Source: Escallonia rubra
Taxonomy: Eukaryota > Streptophyta > Magnoliopsida > Escalloniales > Escalloniaceae
DNA length: 64,000 nt
Reading direction: 5' to 3'
Assembly (NCBI GenBank): GCA_033065855.1
Contig: JAVXUO010002186.1
Span: forward strand, 186,001 to 250,000
The notes beneath the pieces were generated by a model, which was given only the letters and a program-made list of their open reading frames with translations, did not search any database and was not told the DNA's origin. Numbering within the stretch: position 1 is the first letter of the stretch; every line of letters begins with the position of its first letter. A program made the position numbers and the translations under genes. Of the stretch, positions 46,186 through 59,449 are shown piece after piece.

Positions 46186-47243
46186 CGGAGGTGCAAAGAC
46201 TCGGGAAAACAAGTGCGCGCAGGAGGGAAGGCCATAGGCCAAACATTGGGGGGAAGGCCAAGGCCACCACCCCTGGGGAGGCCGAGGCCGACCCCTTGGT
46301 GAGGCCGAGGCCAACCCTAGGGGGTGGCCAAGGTAAAAGGCCAACTCCCATGAAGGGAGGCCAAGGCCACTCCCCCGTTCGATGAACTTCGGGCGCGCCG
46401 ACGGTAGGTGTTTTGATAAGCAATGACAAATCCAAAAGTTTTGTTGCGACGAGCATGCTACCAAGAATCGTACCCACATGATGAACAAGGTGCCAGAGTC
46501 ATGTACGAAATGAAAAAAAGTGCAAAAAGGACTTTACGTGAAGAGTGAAGAGCCGGGGGGGAAAGGCCAAGGCCAAACCTCCTTGGGCAAGTGTCATGGC
46601 GCATCGACGGACAACGTGCGAAGTGCGACGGTTGAAGCGTGATGCGGCGTCGCACGATGATGAGTTTCTTGGCGACGAAGTTGCGTAGAAGAAGTAAGAA
46701 GTGCACGTGACTTGAGCGTGCACGCTTTGACCGGTTGTGAGCGTTGAAAATGTACGTTGCTTGTGCGGACGTGTCATGCAAAATGGGACCGTAGTGGGCC
46801 TTTGGGTGCGACCAGAATAGGTTGGGAACACACGTTTAACCAGTTCCAAAAGAAAACTTTTCGTCAAATTTCCCTTGTCTCTAACCTCGAGAGACTACAT
46901 CACGTTCGAAAGTTTCAAGCTCTCTAAACTCTGAACATGTAAACCACATATATAGTTGCACAATCTCTATCTAGCTATTCTGATACATGCTACTCCACAA
47001 CCATGGCTAGGATTCTTGTAACTACTCCCACTATCATGAGCTAATTTCACCCTTTCAAAAAAAAATCCTTATAATGGTTCATATGACCTTCAAAGCACAA
47101 GTCAATACATCAATCACAATTATTGCAACTTCGAGCATTTCACCACACTACAGAATTCATCACTTAGGATGCTACAACCTAACCAGCGGGATCATTACTT
47201 AAACTCTATTATCCCAAAATCGTAATGATCTGATACCATTTCT

Positions 47244-48448
47244 GTCACGACCCGAACCCACAGCTAGACTCGTGAGCTAGGCTCGTGACCGGCCGCAGGC
47301 CCACTGGACTCCAACCAAGGGATCTGCCCGGCCTTACTCGCTAAAACCAATATGAACTGCAGTAGAATGTAAAACTTCTACAAACTTTAATTATATTTTC
47401 ATATTTTTATTTGAATACAACATTTATGCTAAAACTCTTCCTAACTCCGATTTGTCAACAACTAAAACTAAACCAACCATCTAAATATTAGCGACCCATT
47501 CAATGCAGTCTCTGTAGTTCCGCGCCAAATTGTACCTTCAAATGCTCCTCGATCACCATCACCTTACTTTCAAACCTGAAATGATATGTAAGGGATGAGC
47601 TTCCACGTGCTTAGTAAGTAACCAATGATTCAACTTGGTGGACCGTAGCTTGTAGAAAATAACTCACTTTATATTATAGCCACATTAAGAAATCTAAAAT
47701 CATAGAGTTGGTAATCATCCGGTAAAATGAAATAGAGTACATGGAACCAAAACTGAGGTATAAAATTGTTAGCACAAAACTCACGACAACCAGTTCAATC
47801 CTAACATCAGCTCAAACGATATGATGCGGTCAGCGTACGAGCCCCTCTGACTAGGGCCTAAAATCCCTCCTCCATCCGGGATAAATAATTATGTGGACGC
47901 AAGGGCAAACCACGAGCAACAGTACTGTGCATCAACATACAAGCCCCGTTGACCCGGGCCCGAAATCTAACTTTTCCCCATCGGATATGGGGCACAACAA
48001 TCGAATAAATAAAACCACTTTTTGGTTCATCATAAACACAACCACCCATCAATTGATGGTCAAACCATCCTCACACCCCTTTCAATAGTTTTCACGTTGT
48101 TCAATATTAACAATAACATCAAATACGAAAACATCTCACTTGTACAAAACATTTCAAATCTGAGTTCCATTATAATTTCTAAGAAAGATATCAATACATG
48201 CTGGTCCAATTTTGAATGAGAAATAAATCACTAAAAGTTTTTCAACAAATTAAGTGAGAGCAACTAAAGGTAATTAAAACGGTCAATGCTGATAAACACC
48301 ACATTTTTAACAGTAGATAAACATATAGTTTATATATAAAAATACTAATTGAATCAAAGGGTCACTTACTTGATGCTCACGCATTTCCTCGATCCTATAT
48401 CTTGCGTGATGGTCAATTATTACCACTAACGAAAAGAACCGTCAAGGC
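47244..48448 (-). repeat. Partial 5' LTR of E3
   Basis: The minus-strand end is GGGTTCGGGTCGTGACA at 47244, followed by a short spacer and TGGTATCAGA. It contains AAGCACGTGGAAGCTCATCCC (complement near 47590-47620), common in plant Ty3 LTRs. It is cut on the right by a hAT-like repeat. Confidence 0.55.
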
Positions 48449-49270
48449 TAGGGCTGTAAATGAACCGAAACGTTCACGAACAGATCGTGGTTCGTTCTCT
48501 ATAGAACCCGTTCATGTTCGTTCGTCTAATATACGAACAGAACATGAACAAGTTTTTAGAGCTCGTTTAATAAACGAGCCGAACATGAACACTCCAAAAT
48601 GTTCACAAACGTGTTCGCGAACAACTCGTCTAAATAATAAATTAATTATAAATTTATAATATGTTTAAATAAATTGGTGCTAAGTTTGCCGAGTAGTCCG
48701 AGCATGGACGGTTTCGTTGGATGCAAGAAGTTTGACGGATGCCTAAAGACTTGAAGTGATGCAGATTGGGAAGTTGAATGAATTAGTTGAAGACTTGAAG
48801 ACTTTTAAAATTATTATTCATGTGATGTTTTATGTTTAACTCAAATTGTCTAATTTTGGATTGTGGGTCGGCGTGGGGGATGGGGCTTGATGCATGCTTG
48901 ATGTTAACGTTCAATCTTATGGTACTTATATTAACGTGTACTAAGTACTAAGTCGTGAGTAATTAAGTAGGATTAAGTGCTATGAGTAGTTTACATAAAT
49001 TGAAATTGAAGTACCTTTAACAAGAAAGTAGAAACAGAGAATGCAATAGCTGTCTGTTTGTTAATAAGAAAGTAGATTGGCAAATGGCAATTGTAAAAAT
49101 GACAAACTATGGTTTTAAAAAAAGGAAGATTGAAAAAAGTCAAAAAACTGGTCATACTCGCGGGTAACACCCGGCCCGTCCAAACTGGGTACGGTACATG
49201 AAATAGCTGCCCGAAAAAAAATGGGTAATTTTTACCCGTACCCGCCGGGTTTACCCGTTTGCCAGGTCTA
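48449..49270. mobile_element. hAT-like non-autonomous repeat
   Basis: The left end TAGGGCTGTAAATGAACCGAA and right end (complement) TAGACCTGGCAAACGGGTAA both resemble plant hAT-type terminal motifs. The left portion is full of short palindromes around GTTCGTTCG/CGAACAGAAC; the right portion has ACCCGTACCCGCCGGG. The flanking 8-mers (GTCAAGGC and GCCTGTAC) do not match, so it may be two different fragments. The right end abuts the start of duplication block B. Confidence 0.45.
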
Positions 49271-49578
49271 GCCTGTACTATGTATTTGTTTGTGGCAAGT
49301 GTGTGTGAGTGGTGTTATGTATATATAACTTCAAGAAAGAGAGAGTTGCAGCTGGGAAAGAGAGGGCTAACGGAAATATGGTTTATGCACAATTGAGTCA
49401 CGTGGATGCTGAACATTGTGCAATTATCAAAAAATACTAAAAATTTACAGGAAGGATCTTAGAAAAATAATTTCTGATATTGTTTGATATTTTAAATATT
49501 TTCTGCCAATTCAGTTTTTCTAAAATTTATTTGGAGTTCTTAAAATCCTTATTTAGTTTTGTAAAAATTTCAGTAATG

Positions 49579-49614
<36 letters not shown>

Positions 49615-51627
49615 ACTCAGTTTAAGTTTCATAATTTTTGGAGTTTATTTGGTACTATTATCCGTATCGCACTTGAGTTAGATAAACGAATGATTTTAAA
49701 ATAGTTTTGATACTTTTTAATTTTCAAATTTAATTTCTGTATTATCCTTGTATATTGTGAAGTTATTATAAAGATAACGAGTCTTCATTGCAGCTAGAAG
49801 CAATTATGGCAATTTATTGGTTTTTAGTGACTTTAAAGAAATTATTTTTAATTTGAAAATAATAAAAAAAATATTCAAAAATTATATTTTTATTCCATAT
49901 GTTGTATTAAGCTATAAATAATGCTTAGAGAATGATAAAAATGTTTTTGGGGTATTTCTGAGTCTCGAAGAGTGGCGAATTCGGGATAAGTTGGCCGTGT
50001 GTGAAACTGCTCCGAGTTTCATCATTTTCGGATAGAGAAATGGATACGTTGTGGATAGTTATATTAGGTTTATAATATAGTAGAATGAATAGTGCTTTGA
50101 TAAGTGATTTGTCAACCTAGGTTAATTCTGAGGATTGATTGATAGCGTTTTAGCTTCGGCGCACTTGGATCGAGGTAAGGGATTTCTTCCGAAACCCTAT
50201 TTCATCAATTTGACACCAGAAATATTCTTTCTACATTGTTATTGATGCTTCCATTGGACTCATCTATAATTTTGATGAAATCGCTTTGATTGCCATTAAT
50301 ACCCTGCTTGAGCCTAATATGTTTATTGAAATTTGTTTTCGATGATGTGTCTTTATTTCTCGTTAAGCATCGATTTAATCATTGCATCATCGATTATTGC
50401 ACTATGCATATTAACATGAGTTAGTGTATTGAGGAGTTATAAGGATGGTCTGTATCGGGGGTGATATAAGGATGGCATGTTATTGTCGGGAGATGCTAGT
50501 ACCTTAAGGGTCTAGCTAGTGTTCATATGCATATGTAACTACAGTGTTATTGAGCATCGCCTTTGTGGCTTTGCTAAATGATTATCCTGCATATGGCTTT
50601 GCAGATCACTCATGTTCAATATCATCTGCATCGTTTCAGTATAATTAAAATTGTTGCTAATTGTATCTGGTTTGGTTCAAGGGATTGAGTTGAATCTCTT
50701 CCATATCATTTGAAGTGAATTCAATAATTATTGTATTCCCATTCCCTCTTATGGATTTTGAGCGACTTTACTACTAAGCTCTCGAAAGCTCACTCCCTTT
50801 TTCTGTTCCCTTCTGCAGGAAATGATCATGAGTAGGAGTTTGGAACCAATGACCTTGATTGTGGAATAGCATAGTATTTTCATTAATTGTTATTTAAGCC
50901 CCTGCGAGGGAATTGGAGTGTAACTTAATAAATTAAGTACTGTAATTTCGTCCTCGTGTTTAAGAACGATTTTATGAGAATTTGAGTTTTTGTCGAGCTC
51001 TGATATGGACATTTTTGGGTTACCTTAGTGATATTGAAATGATTGGATGATTAAGATTCGATAGATTAATAGGTTAATGCTCCGAAAAATTCTGGGGTGT
51101 TACACAAGCATTGTCGGGTGACTTTGCTACAGTGCTCATGTTCAATATTATTTATTTATGATTTATTACACCTGAAACATTTTTTAATGACTGAAATTGA
51201 GGGATTGAGTTGATACTCGTCCTTATGTTTATATCGAAATGCATTGGTTTTATTTGAAAATTATTTTAAGAATTATCATTTGACTATAAATGTAAAATCG
51301 TCCGAATCGTTTTGTTGGTTTTAAATCCTTGATCGACTTTATTGGCCTCTCAAAAGCTCACCCTTCTTTGACTTCATTTCTGCAGGTGATAAACAACATT
51401 AAGTTGCCCGAATAAGGAATTTGAATTTAAGTTAGTGTTGATGGTTAGAACCCTTGCGTGGGTGAACATTGTTATTTAATTTTTTTTTTCAGACTTAAAT
51501 TTTATGTTTCATTGATGACAGTCTCCTGAGATTATGATCCTTGGTTTAACTGCTCTGATAATAGTCGTTCATTTGTTTGGGTTTAAAGATATTGTTGTCT
51601 TAGAGTGAATGATTCCAGGATGTTACA
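49271..51627 (+). repeat. LTR X, 3' part, in block B
   Basis: Collinear with 23150-25521. It ends GATGTTACA at 51627, one base changed from the GAGATGTTACA end in A. It includes an AT run at about 49585-49612. The 5' part of the LTR is absent. Confidence 0.8.
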
Positions 51628-52344
51628 TCTATAGCATAGAGTTTTAAAAGTTTTATGATTAATTTTCTAATTTTATAAGATTTACAAATATCGGGGTAGT
51701 TATACAGACAAATTTTTTAATAATAAATCTTAGTATAGAGTTAATAAGTAGGGGATGATTTTAATATTTTACCTTTGAAGATTTTATTCTGTTATTTTAA
51801 AGTACTTTTGAAGTGTAAAAAGTTAAAATTAAGTCTTAATATATGAGTATATTGGTTAGGCAGAGTTTTAGGAGGTCTAATTAGTTTTTCTAGTTTTATT
51901 AGGTATACAAAATTTGGGCAAATTAGACTCGGGGGGTAATTCCCTGTGTTCTAATCTTGAGAGTCCTGATCGCACATGTCTTGAAGCCTTTGTAATAGCC
52001 AAGTGCTATTGAGTTGCGGTTGCCAGCCATTGCCATTAGACCAACCAAATTACGTCTGACGCGCAGGCATCTCAAATGTTCTGATCTTATCCATGCAAAT
52101 CACCACTTTGCCCAAAGGGAGGAATTTGATAACTTGGATTGATGCCCAATCATCTTCATCAAACCACTGGAATCAGAATAAAAACTTCTCTAATGGAACG
52201 TTGATCTGGCAACTAGAGAATCCTAAGATGGGATGTGATAAACTTCAGAGAAGAACAAGGAAAGCCAGCAATCTGCGACAAGAAAGAGCGGTTTCACCGT
52301 TACTTGTGGCCAGTGTCAGATGCAAAAGTTATTCTCGAGGTTAC
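51628..52344. other. R3 stub and unrecognised conserved segment in block B
   Basis: 51628-51927 matches the beginning of R3 (25522-25822). At 51928-51930 it jumps to the sequence found in A at 27403. The remainder (to 52344) matches 27403-27816. An 84-codon plus frame (52093-52347) is broken in A and is not supported. Confidence 0.6.
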
Positions 52345-52850
52345 TAAGTTATACCACACAAAAATTTAGCCAATTTAAGACGGTATATTTCTCACAAAAT
52401 GATCTTTAATTATGAACAAGTCAAACTCGTACACAATACAAGTGCATAAAAGAGAGATAATGAATAATCCAAACCCCCGAAAACCCGATTACGTTCCTAT
52501 ACCCCATCTTCTCACAAGATAATGAACCTTATAGCGTATATATTAAATATTGTAAATATTTATGTTTTGCAAGGTAAAATATCGAGATAAATCATTTTTT
52601 TATTGTTGTATGTGCGGCGTAACTTCCTCAATCCTAACGGCAGATAAGGTGCTGGACATTGTGTATAACAAGTGCCAGTTACAAATACTAGTGACTAGTA
52701 CCCTCGAGGGATCTGCTTTTTAACATAAATTTCCGTAGTTAAAAGATATTACGCAGCATCAGAATCTATTAAGGTCCTGAGACAGTCTATTTCCGTAGTT
52801 AAAAGGAATTTTGTGCTTGAAACAGTCTATTGCTATGCAGAATGGATGCT

Positions 52851-52858
52851 TATAAATA
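52851..52858 (+). promoter_or_regulatory. TATA box of PP2 copy B
   Basis: TATAAATA lies 68 bases before the chosen ATG (52919). Copy A has TTATAATAA at the same place, so the two core promoters differ. Confidence 0.5.
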
Positions 52859-52918
52859 ACCTTAATTCCTTCGTTTATAAGAAACAGGCTTTAGAAGACA
52901 GTAGTAATCTTGTGAGAT

Positions 52919-54445
52919 ATGGGACTGTTCCCATCAGTTGGCGGGGGTACGCCGCCCCCTTCGCCACCACATGCCCCTGCACCGCCCTCACAACCGCCAC
53001 AGGTTCCTGCGACGCCCCCTCCGCCGCCCCCGCCGCCGCCCCCTCCGCCGCCACCGCCCCCTCCGCCGTCCCCGCCGCCCCCTCCCCCGTCGCTGCCGCC
53101 CCCGCCTCCGCCACCGCCCCCACATAACTGTTATGCCATCCTGAAAGATGCAGACATACCGATAGACAGGTCATCCGTTGAGAAGCTGCGTGATCAACTC
53201 TATGCTGGAGTCTTCTTGAACCACAAGAGGAAGGTAAGTCTTCTTTCCATCTCCAGAAGTTGGTTTGTCTAAATCGTGTCATTCATGCCTATGAATAATT
53301 AGATTTTCTTAAGATATTACGTAACACTTCATACTTGCCTTGAGTTTATTCAACTTTACTATGCCTCAAAGTCATCCCTTTTACTCGCGACTTAATGCGT
53401 AAGGATGATATGCCTCAACTAATATGCCTCATTTATTCAGTTTATTCGACTTTGAGTTTTCTTATTAAAAATGGCTATCTAAATCCCTGTTACGCTGTTG
53501 ATTTATTCTGACTTGGACGCCAAGTGTTCAATGTACGACTGCACACTCCTCACCCTCCACATGCCCCGCAGTGATGGGAGTATCTAAATATTCCAGATTA
53601 CTGCCCAAGCATGTACCCCTTTTACCTACCTGGTACAACTTGTCATGATCTTTTCTGGTTTCTGCAGAAGTATTGGATTAAAAGGACATACTACCACAAC
53701 TGCTTCATGTTATATGCAAGGGATCTGGCAATCACCTGGGCTGATGACGAGCGTTATTGGCACTGGCCTAGCTTCAAAGAATCAAGGTAATACAAGTACA
53801 GTAAGGAGAAGACAAATGAACTGCACAAGATTTAAATTATTGACCTTTATTGTCCAAGATATGGAAGGTGAAAATAGATCCAGAATCACTGAGGTTTTGA
53901 GTATATCATGAAAGGTGGTGCACGTTGCATGGTTTCGCCCTTTCCATGGACATAAGTTGAATTTCAACACCCCCCCCCCCCCCCCCCCCCCGCACCCCAG
54001 CACACCAAAAAGAAAGAAAACCAGGAAAAAAGTACAACGCAGCTCGATCCACACTGATCATTTGTCATTTTGTAGTGATGCCTTTGTTGAGGTAGCCGAA
54101 ATGCTAAAGGTTTGCTGGCTAGAAGTTCACGGAAGATTTGAGACCACAAACCTTTCACCTGGAATTGTGTACGAAGTTCGATTTGTTTTGATGCTAAAAG
54201 AACCTGTTTATGGGTTGGAAGTTCCAGTGAACTTTAGACTCATTCTTCCGGATGGAAGCACACAAGAGCACAAGGAAAACTTGAGTGAAATAGTAAGGGG
54301 ACAATGGATTCAGTTCCTGGCAGGGAAGGTTATGGCAACACCTGATAATGTAGGAGATATACAATTCTCCCTCTATGAGTATGAAGGCGGGATTTGGAAG
54401 AGAGGTCTACTCGTCAAAGGTGTCACCATTACGCCAGCAGCGTGA
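52919..54445 (+). CDS. Phloem protein 2 (PP2-A1-like) lectin, copy B
   Basis: Exons 52919-53233, 53668-53786 and 54076-54445, joined without frameshift to 267 residues. Introns are 434 and 289 bp with GT-AG ends. Residues 1-68 are proline-rich but interrupted (MGLFPSVGGGTPPPSPP start). The family block HNCYAILKDAD follows, then KYWIKRTYYHNC, YARDLAITWADDERYW and the PP2 lectin domain (VCWLEVHGRFE, FSLYEYEGGIWKRGLLVKG). Against copy A it has changed conserved places: YGWEVPV to YGLEVPV, and the C-terminal IRPKE to ITPAA. The role should be the same phloem lectin function if expressed; whether binding persists is open. The gene lies in the same orientation, about 22 kb downstream of copy A. Confidence 0.87.
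53970..53991 (+). repeat. C22 homopolymer in PP2-B intron 2
   Basis: About 22 consecutive C residues, 84 bases before the intron 2 acceptor (54074-54075). Confidence 0.95.
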
Positions 54446-55540
54446 AAGTTCAAAGATCATTGCTTTATCTAGTAATAGCCAACAACTACATAATCTCATG
54501 ATAGCAGAAACCCTTCACCCGGAGTTTCCATATAAAAAAAAGTTGATACAAGAATAATTACGAGCATCACCTCGTTGCGGTAGAAAATTCACTGAACACG
54601 CAGTACGAAGAAAGACCTTGCTTGGACTTGCAACAGCAAAGCCAGAACCTGTAACATAGGTTGAAGAGATGGAGTCTTCCAAGATGAGGAAGCATGTAAT
54701 ATATCAAAGTTCTGTGTAATGCTTTGTACCACAAAGAGAAATCAATCTTCTTGTTCTTCAGTCTCTCAGTTGCAGGGCCAATTTTTTCCAAAAGCTGTTT
54801 CACAACAAACATGATAAAGTGATCCATAGGAAGACAGTGCTAGTCCTTGAAGAATCTCTAATTTAGTATACAGCTTTCTACTTCAATTGAGGCATTATTC
54901 ATTGACTTTTGACATATTAAGAGTAGCCAAGCCGTTGATTTTCTAAAACTAAGCATGCAGAAGACAGAAAAAGTTTAAGAAAATTAACCAGTCAAGCAGG
55001 AGTGCCAAGCAATGCAGCCAGTAACTTAACAAAAGAACTCAGACCTAAGAAAGGGGAAGAAGCACACTCAATTAACTCACATTAGCCCCTTGTTGAACTA
55101 GTTATATGGAACTACAGACAGCTGAATGACAATTCAATCACAGCTCGTTAACTCACATTCGTAACTTGGAACTCTCCCAAAGAATGCACCCACCATATGA
55201 ACTTTACAGGAACACCGCGTCTACTGGATAGGTTAACGCACACCTCATCCTCAACACTTCTAATTTTTAATTGGGTAAAAAAAAAGTCTAAATATAAATT
55301 GGGTCCTTTAGTCTCAAAATTGCAACCCACATTCCGGAAAAATCGAAATTATACCGTAGGCCCACACTTCGAAAGGCACAATTACAAAAATACCCCAAAT
55401 GATAAAAGTTACCAAAGTAATTTGAAATCGGATTAAAGGCTTTTAAAGTCCACGGATAAATCAACTCCAAGGCCAGAGAAGGATTATCTAGACTGTTCCT
55501 TTCTGCTCGTCTCAGTTCAACTCAGCTCATTGTGGCCACA
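54446..55540. other. 3' region downstream of PP2-B
   Basis: Collinear with 32686-33805. The minus-strand frame 54567-54827 corresponds to the one in A. No recognised gene. Confidence 0.4.
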
Positions 55541-55699
55541 ATGTCTGATTACACCAATGTTTCATGCTTTGCAGGATTCTCCATCGTCAAAGACGCTCCC
55601 GCCCTAGAACATCACCCGAAACCTTGCACAGCTCTTGCTCCCACCCAGCTTCATCCAGATTGTAAGGAAAAAAATAAAATTAGGAAACTACTATCTTAA
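55541..55699 (+). CDS. Small ORF (52 aa), copy B
   Basis: Partner of 33806-33961 (MSDYTNVSCFAGFSIVKDAP start). See that entry for the changes between the copies. The same splice-donor-like GTAAG follows codon 40. Function unknown. Confidence 0.3.
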   Translation: MSDYTNVSCFAGFSIVKDAPALEHHPKPCTALAPTQLHPDCKEKNKIRKLLS

Positions 55700-56390
55700 A
55701 AACAGAAAATTAGCGTAGCAAACTTATCGAAAACTCGAGAAGACTGAGGCGTGTGTGTTGCACTATCCTTAAGAGTAGTTTCGCCCCCCTCGAAGATTAT
55801 ATCTTGGTACTCAAGATCTCGGACAGCTACCTTTCCGGATTCAGCAGTTTCTTGTTTGCTAACGAGCACCTGAATAGCGAATGCTAATAGGAACAACTAT
55901 TTGCTTGCTTTTACCATCGAAAAATATAAAAGAACATAAATTTGTATAAAGAGAGAGGGAGAGAGCTCTGATGGCTTTCAGTGTGTCGAAAATGAGAGAA
56001 GGGGTCGTCCTTTTATAGTAAGAAACATGCAGCATAAATATGGTAATTAAAAAAAGTCATTTGCGTAAATAAGGTGTATAGGGTAAATATGATAATTAGC
56101 AAAAGTTAACTGCTTAAATAAGATAAATGACTTGTAACGGCTAATTAATTTGACAAACGAGGAGTTAATTCCGGTATGTATCTTAAGACATAAAATGACT
56201 TATTGATTTAGACAGACGAAGAATCATTTCTGGATTTGTCTGATAATAAAATCACGTCATTTTGGTCAATGAATCTCAGAGAAGCTTTAAATAAAATTTT
56301 TGCCATAAAAGCATAAGCAAGCAATGCATAAGCATCGGTGTCTTTTGGACAATGAACCAATGCATATGGTTCACTACAAGAAAACCAGCT

Positions 56391-56692
56391 TATGCCTACG
56401 GTAAAGTACCGTAGGTATAGGTGCCATGTCCCGTAGGCATAGCCTATCCCTATGGTACTATTCCGTAGCCAGAAGTGGCGATGCCCTAGATCTATGCCTA
56501 CGGGGGTTGAAGGTTATGCCTACGGTTATACCGTAGCCCACTTATTCCCAGCTATGCCTACGGTACTACCGTAGGCATATCTGTATTCTTATTTTTATAG
56601 CTATGCCTACGGTACTACCGTAGGCATAGCTGTATTCTTATTTTTATTCCCAACCTATGCCTACGGTACATACCGTAGGCATAGCTCCTTAT
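56391..56692. repeat. Subterminal inverted repeats of the CACTA element
   Basis: About ten copies of CCTACGG/CCGTAGG, often paired as CTATGCCTACGGTACTACCG-type palindromes. Such arrays are the binding sites of the TnpA-type protein in characterised CACTA elements (family knowledge). Confidence 0.85.
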
Positions 56693-58329
56693 TTGTCAAA
56701 AAAAAATTTACAAAATCATTTCCATGCTATCACTACACCCCTGCCAAGCACCAACTTATAGTGGAACATCATCTTTAAAGCACTTAAATGCAAATACACA
56801 GAAACCAATTTCAAAAGAAATAGAAACGAAAGAAAGGCGCACCAAATTGATATTTTACAAGCAAATCATCCATCAACACCTGATCAAGTATCATTATTTA
56901 ACACCAGTGTGTACCATTGTACCCTCATCCCTTCTCAAAATTGGAAACAAGCAGAAGAGTATATTAGCATATTTGCACAAAATTGGCTTGACCTGCAGCC
57001 TCACGCTTGGCAGCTCAAGGTCTTCACCACTGGACAAAGCAATGGCTCCCAGATTGGCCAAAGAACTGTCAAAGATTATTGGTTTGACTTGTATCTTCCT
57101 TGCATAGTCCAAACCTATAAATCACTATAAGTATCATATTTTCATACTTTAGACCAGCTTTTGATAATCCATATTGATAATTTAAGCCAATAAAGCAATG
57201 GCTTGACCAACTGAGGTTAAGCCAATAATTTGAGAATGCTCAATTTCTCAACAATAACATGACTGGATCTAAATTGAAAGTGAAGTATTTGCTACAGCAG
57301 TCAAACATTATTACCTCCATTTATTACAAACAATAATTTGAGAAGAATTACAGATAAAAAGAGTATATTTGTTTGCTATTGCCAACAATGATATAGGCCA
57401 AGTGTCTCGGTAAAGCATGTATGTGGTTGCAACATCAAAATGAACAGAAAATCGTGAGTAGCTGTTAATCACGCTGAGTTTTGACGCTTTTTAGTGCTAA
57501 ATCAGTGTAAGCATTTGTATCGTATTGTTTCAACTTACTTGTTTGTTCACAATTATACATTTCGTCCTTTATTTTTTAATTAAGTACCAATCATTGCCAT
57601 GGTAATAAGAAAGAGAAAAGGAAAAAAGAAAGAGGTCTCACTTTACCACAATCTTGTTAAAAAACGAGACGATACTGGTTATGCAAGTTCAGACTTCAGA
57701 AAGTACGAGGAAATCCTAAATGTGCTTATGTAGTGACTGCTCAGCCCCAGGTCTACAAACAATCAGTCTGCCCATATTCCCCTTGGGCTAATTGTCTTTG
57801 ATCCTAACCTGTTTAATCTAATCTAACGCTACAAAGCATCTCTTGCATACTTTCCAAATGGTACACCGTGCAGTTTTCTCAGCAAGTGAGTGCACACTGT
57901 AACATCCAATCCTCTGGTGCCTAAGCATCCCAATAAGCAAGTATATTCAGAAATCAGAGTATGCCGCTCAAGGATGCATTGGACAATATAATGCATAACA
58001 ACAAAAATTTCAACTCAGCAATTGTAACAACAAAAATTTCAACAAGACAAGGATTTTACATATTAACAATTGCCTACTCTGCAATTCCAACAACAAGACA
58101 AGGATTTTACATATTAACAATTGCATAATTGATATATGTTAATGGTTGAAATTCAATAGTCATGGTGGTATACATAGATAGCATGCATCAAGATATAAAA
58201 AGCTTCTTTACTCTAATTTGGGTTATAAGGCGACGATAGTGCTTTTACCGTTGGTACACATGCACATATACTGATGGTGCCGAGAGCACCGTTGGCATTT
58301 TCGTGGGGCCATCTCATATTTGTTGTAGT

Positions 58330-59220
58330 GTTAAGTGCTTTAAAGATAATGTACACAACACACACACTCACGAACAGCCCTTCCCTTCTCCTTGCACACA
58401 CTCAAACACATGCTTACAAACCCACTAAAAACACATACTCTTCCCCCCCTTTTACAACCATTTCACTCACACACAAACACACACTATACCCATAAATATG
58501 AACCCAAACACCTAGCTGCAATCACAACAGTCCGTACCAAGCACGCCGCATTCACAAACGCACGCCACCATGCTGTACAGACCTTCTTTTTCCACTCCCA
58601 AACACCATATTTTTCCCACCTTCTCTCATTTGTTCTTCATGAACCCACTTCAACCAGCTGCCCCTTTCTATGTACAGAAACCCATGAGAGGCACCCAGAA
58701 AAATATACACATACACAGTCCCTAACACAGCTATAGCAGCCGTGCAAACACAGCCATGTCAGCCCCTCTATGGCTGTCCTCACTCTCTCTCCTTCTCTCA
58801 TACACTCACATGAACCCACATATATTTACACTCACATATACACCCATTACCTGTACACATCCCACCATTTTTTGCCAACCCACAACACCACCATAAACCT
58901 ATACACCATGAAATACCCAACATATGCACACACCCACTACTGCCTCACGGCAGCTTATTTACTTCCTTTTCCCAAGTTTATTTTCTCTCTTGCTTTTACA
59001 CTCACCCCTTCACCTCATCGAAGAAACATTACACTGCAAAGCCACACCCATTTGATAACGAGCACTAAAATAGATGTCCTCTCTTCTCTCACAATGCACA
59101 GGATAAACACACACATACATTTACTCAAACACATACATGCTGCCTCACTACTGTCTCCATCTCTCTCATAATCCGCACATGTTACCTTCACAACAACCCA
59201 ATCACTACACACCCTCTCTC
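58330..59220. repeat. CA-rich segment inside the CACTA element
   Basis: ACACACAC-rich, with a CTACTGCCTCACGGCAGC hairpin-like motif near 58936. It resembles 10375-11310, so it is probably a captured piece of LTR X. Frames are low-complexity. Confidence 0.6.
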
Positions 59221-59449
59221 ATGTAAACGTAGCTTCTGGGAAACAATTGGGAAAGCAACAAAGGGTAATCAAATTAGGAAAGCAACCTTGATGAACAATC
59301 GAAAATGCTCAATTGATAAGAAATGCACAATCAACATTCCGAAATGCTCAATGACCTCAATTAACAATCTAAAAAGCTCAATTGGGAAAGCAAGTGATCA
59401 ATTAACAATCTGAAATGTGTACCTAAATCTGAAAATGATGAAGGCAGTT

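Larger units (their letters stand above)
39182..46830 (-). mobile_element. LTR retroelement E2 (gag-less relative of E1)
   Basis: 7.65 kb with two related LTRs (39182-41692 and 44404-46830). It is flanked by a perfect 5-bp target duplication CACGT (39177-39181 and 46831-46835). It has the E1 LTR ends (TGTTCCCAACC and GGCATCA on its own strand), a good primer site, a polypurine tract and the same C-rich internal region. The whole gag stretch of E1 (about 17110-18595) is missing. What remains near 44345 is a relic of the gag start. No protein domain is encoded, so it must be mobilised entirely in trans. It is nested in E3. Confidence 0.93.
44404..46830 (-). repeat. E2 5' LTR
   Basis: 2427 bp. 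Three 170-bp units (about 45120-45660), a 47-bp tandem array (45935-46185), the GGCC-rich zone (46230-46370) and a TATA box at 44735-44743. It lacks the GTCGCGGAGTTGTGTCCGGG units of the 3' LTR. Confidence 0.9.
38519..47243 (-). mobile_element. Degraded Ty3-type element E3, interrupted by E2
   Basis: On the minus strand the primer-binding site TGGTATCAGA (complement at about 47230-47239) follows an LTR end ...GGGTCGTGACA (47244). At the other end, a frame reading FRGRNFFKGKNG then stop (complement of about 38530-38570) resembles the extreme C-terminus of Ty3 pol just before the 3' LTR. Only about 1.07 kb of internal sequence remains (38519-39181 and 46836-47243), without recognisable domains. 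E2 inserted within it, with TSD CACGT. Both LTRs are partial. Confidence 0.55.
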
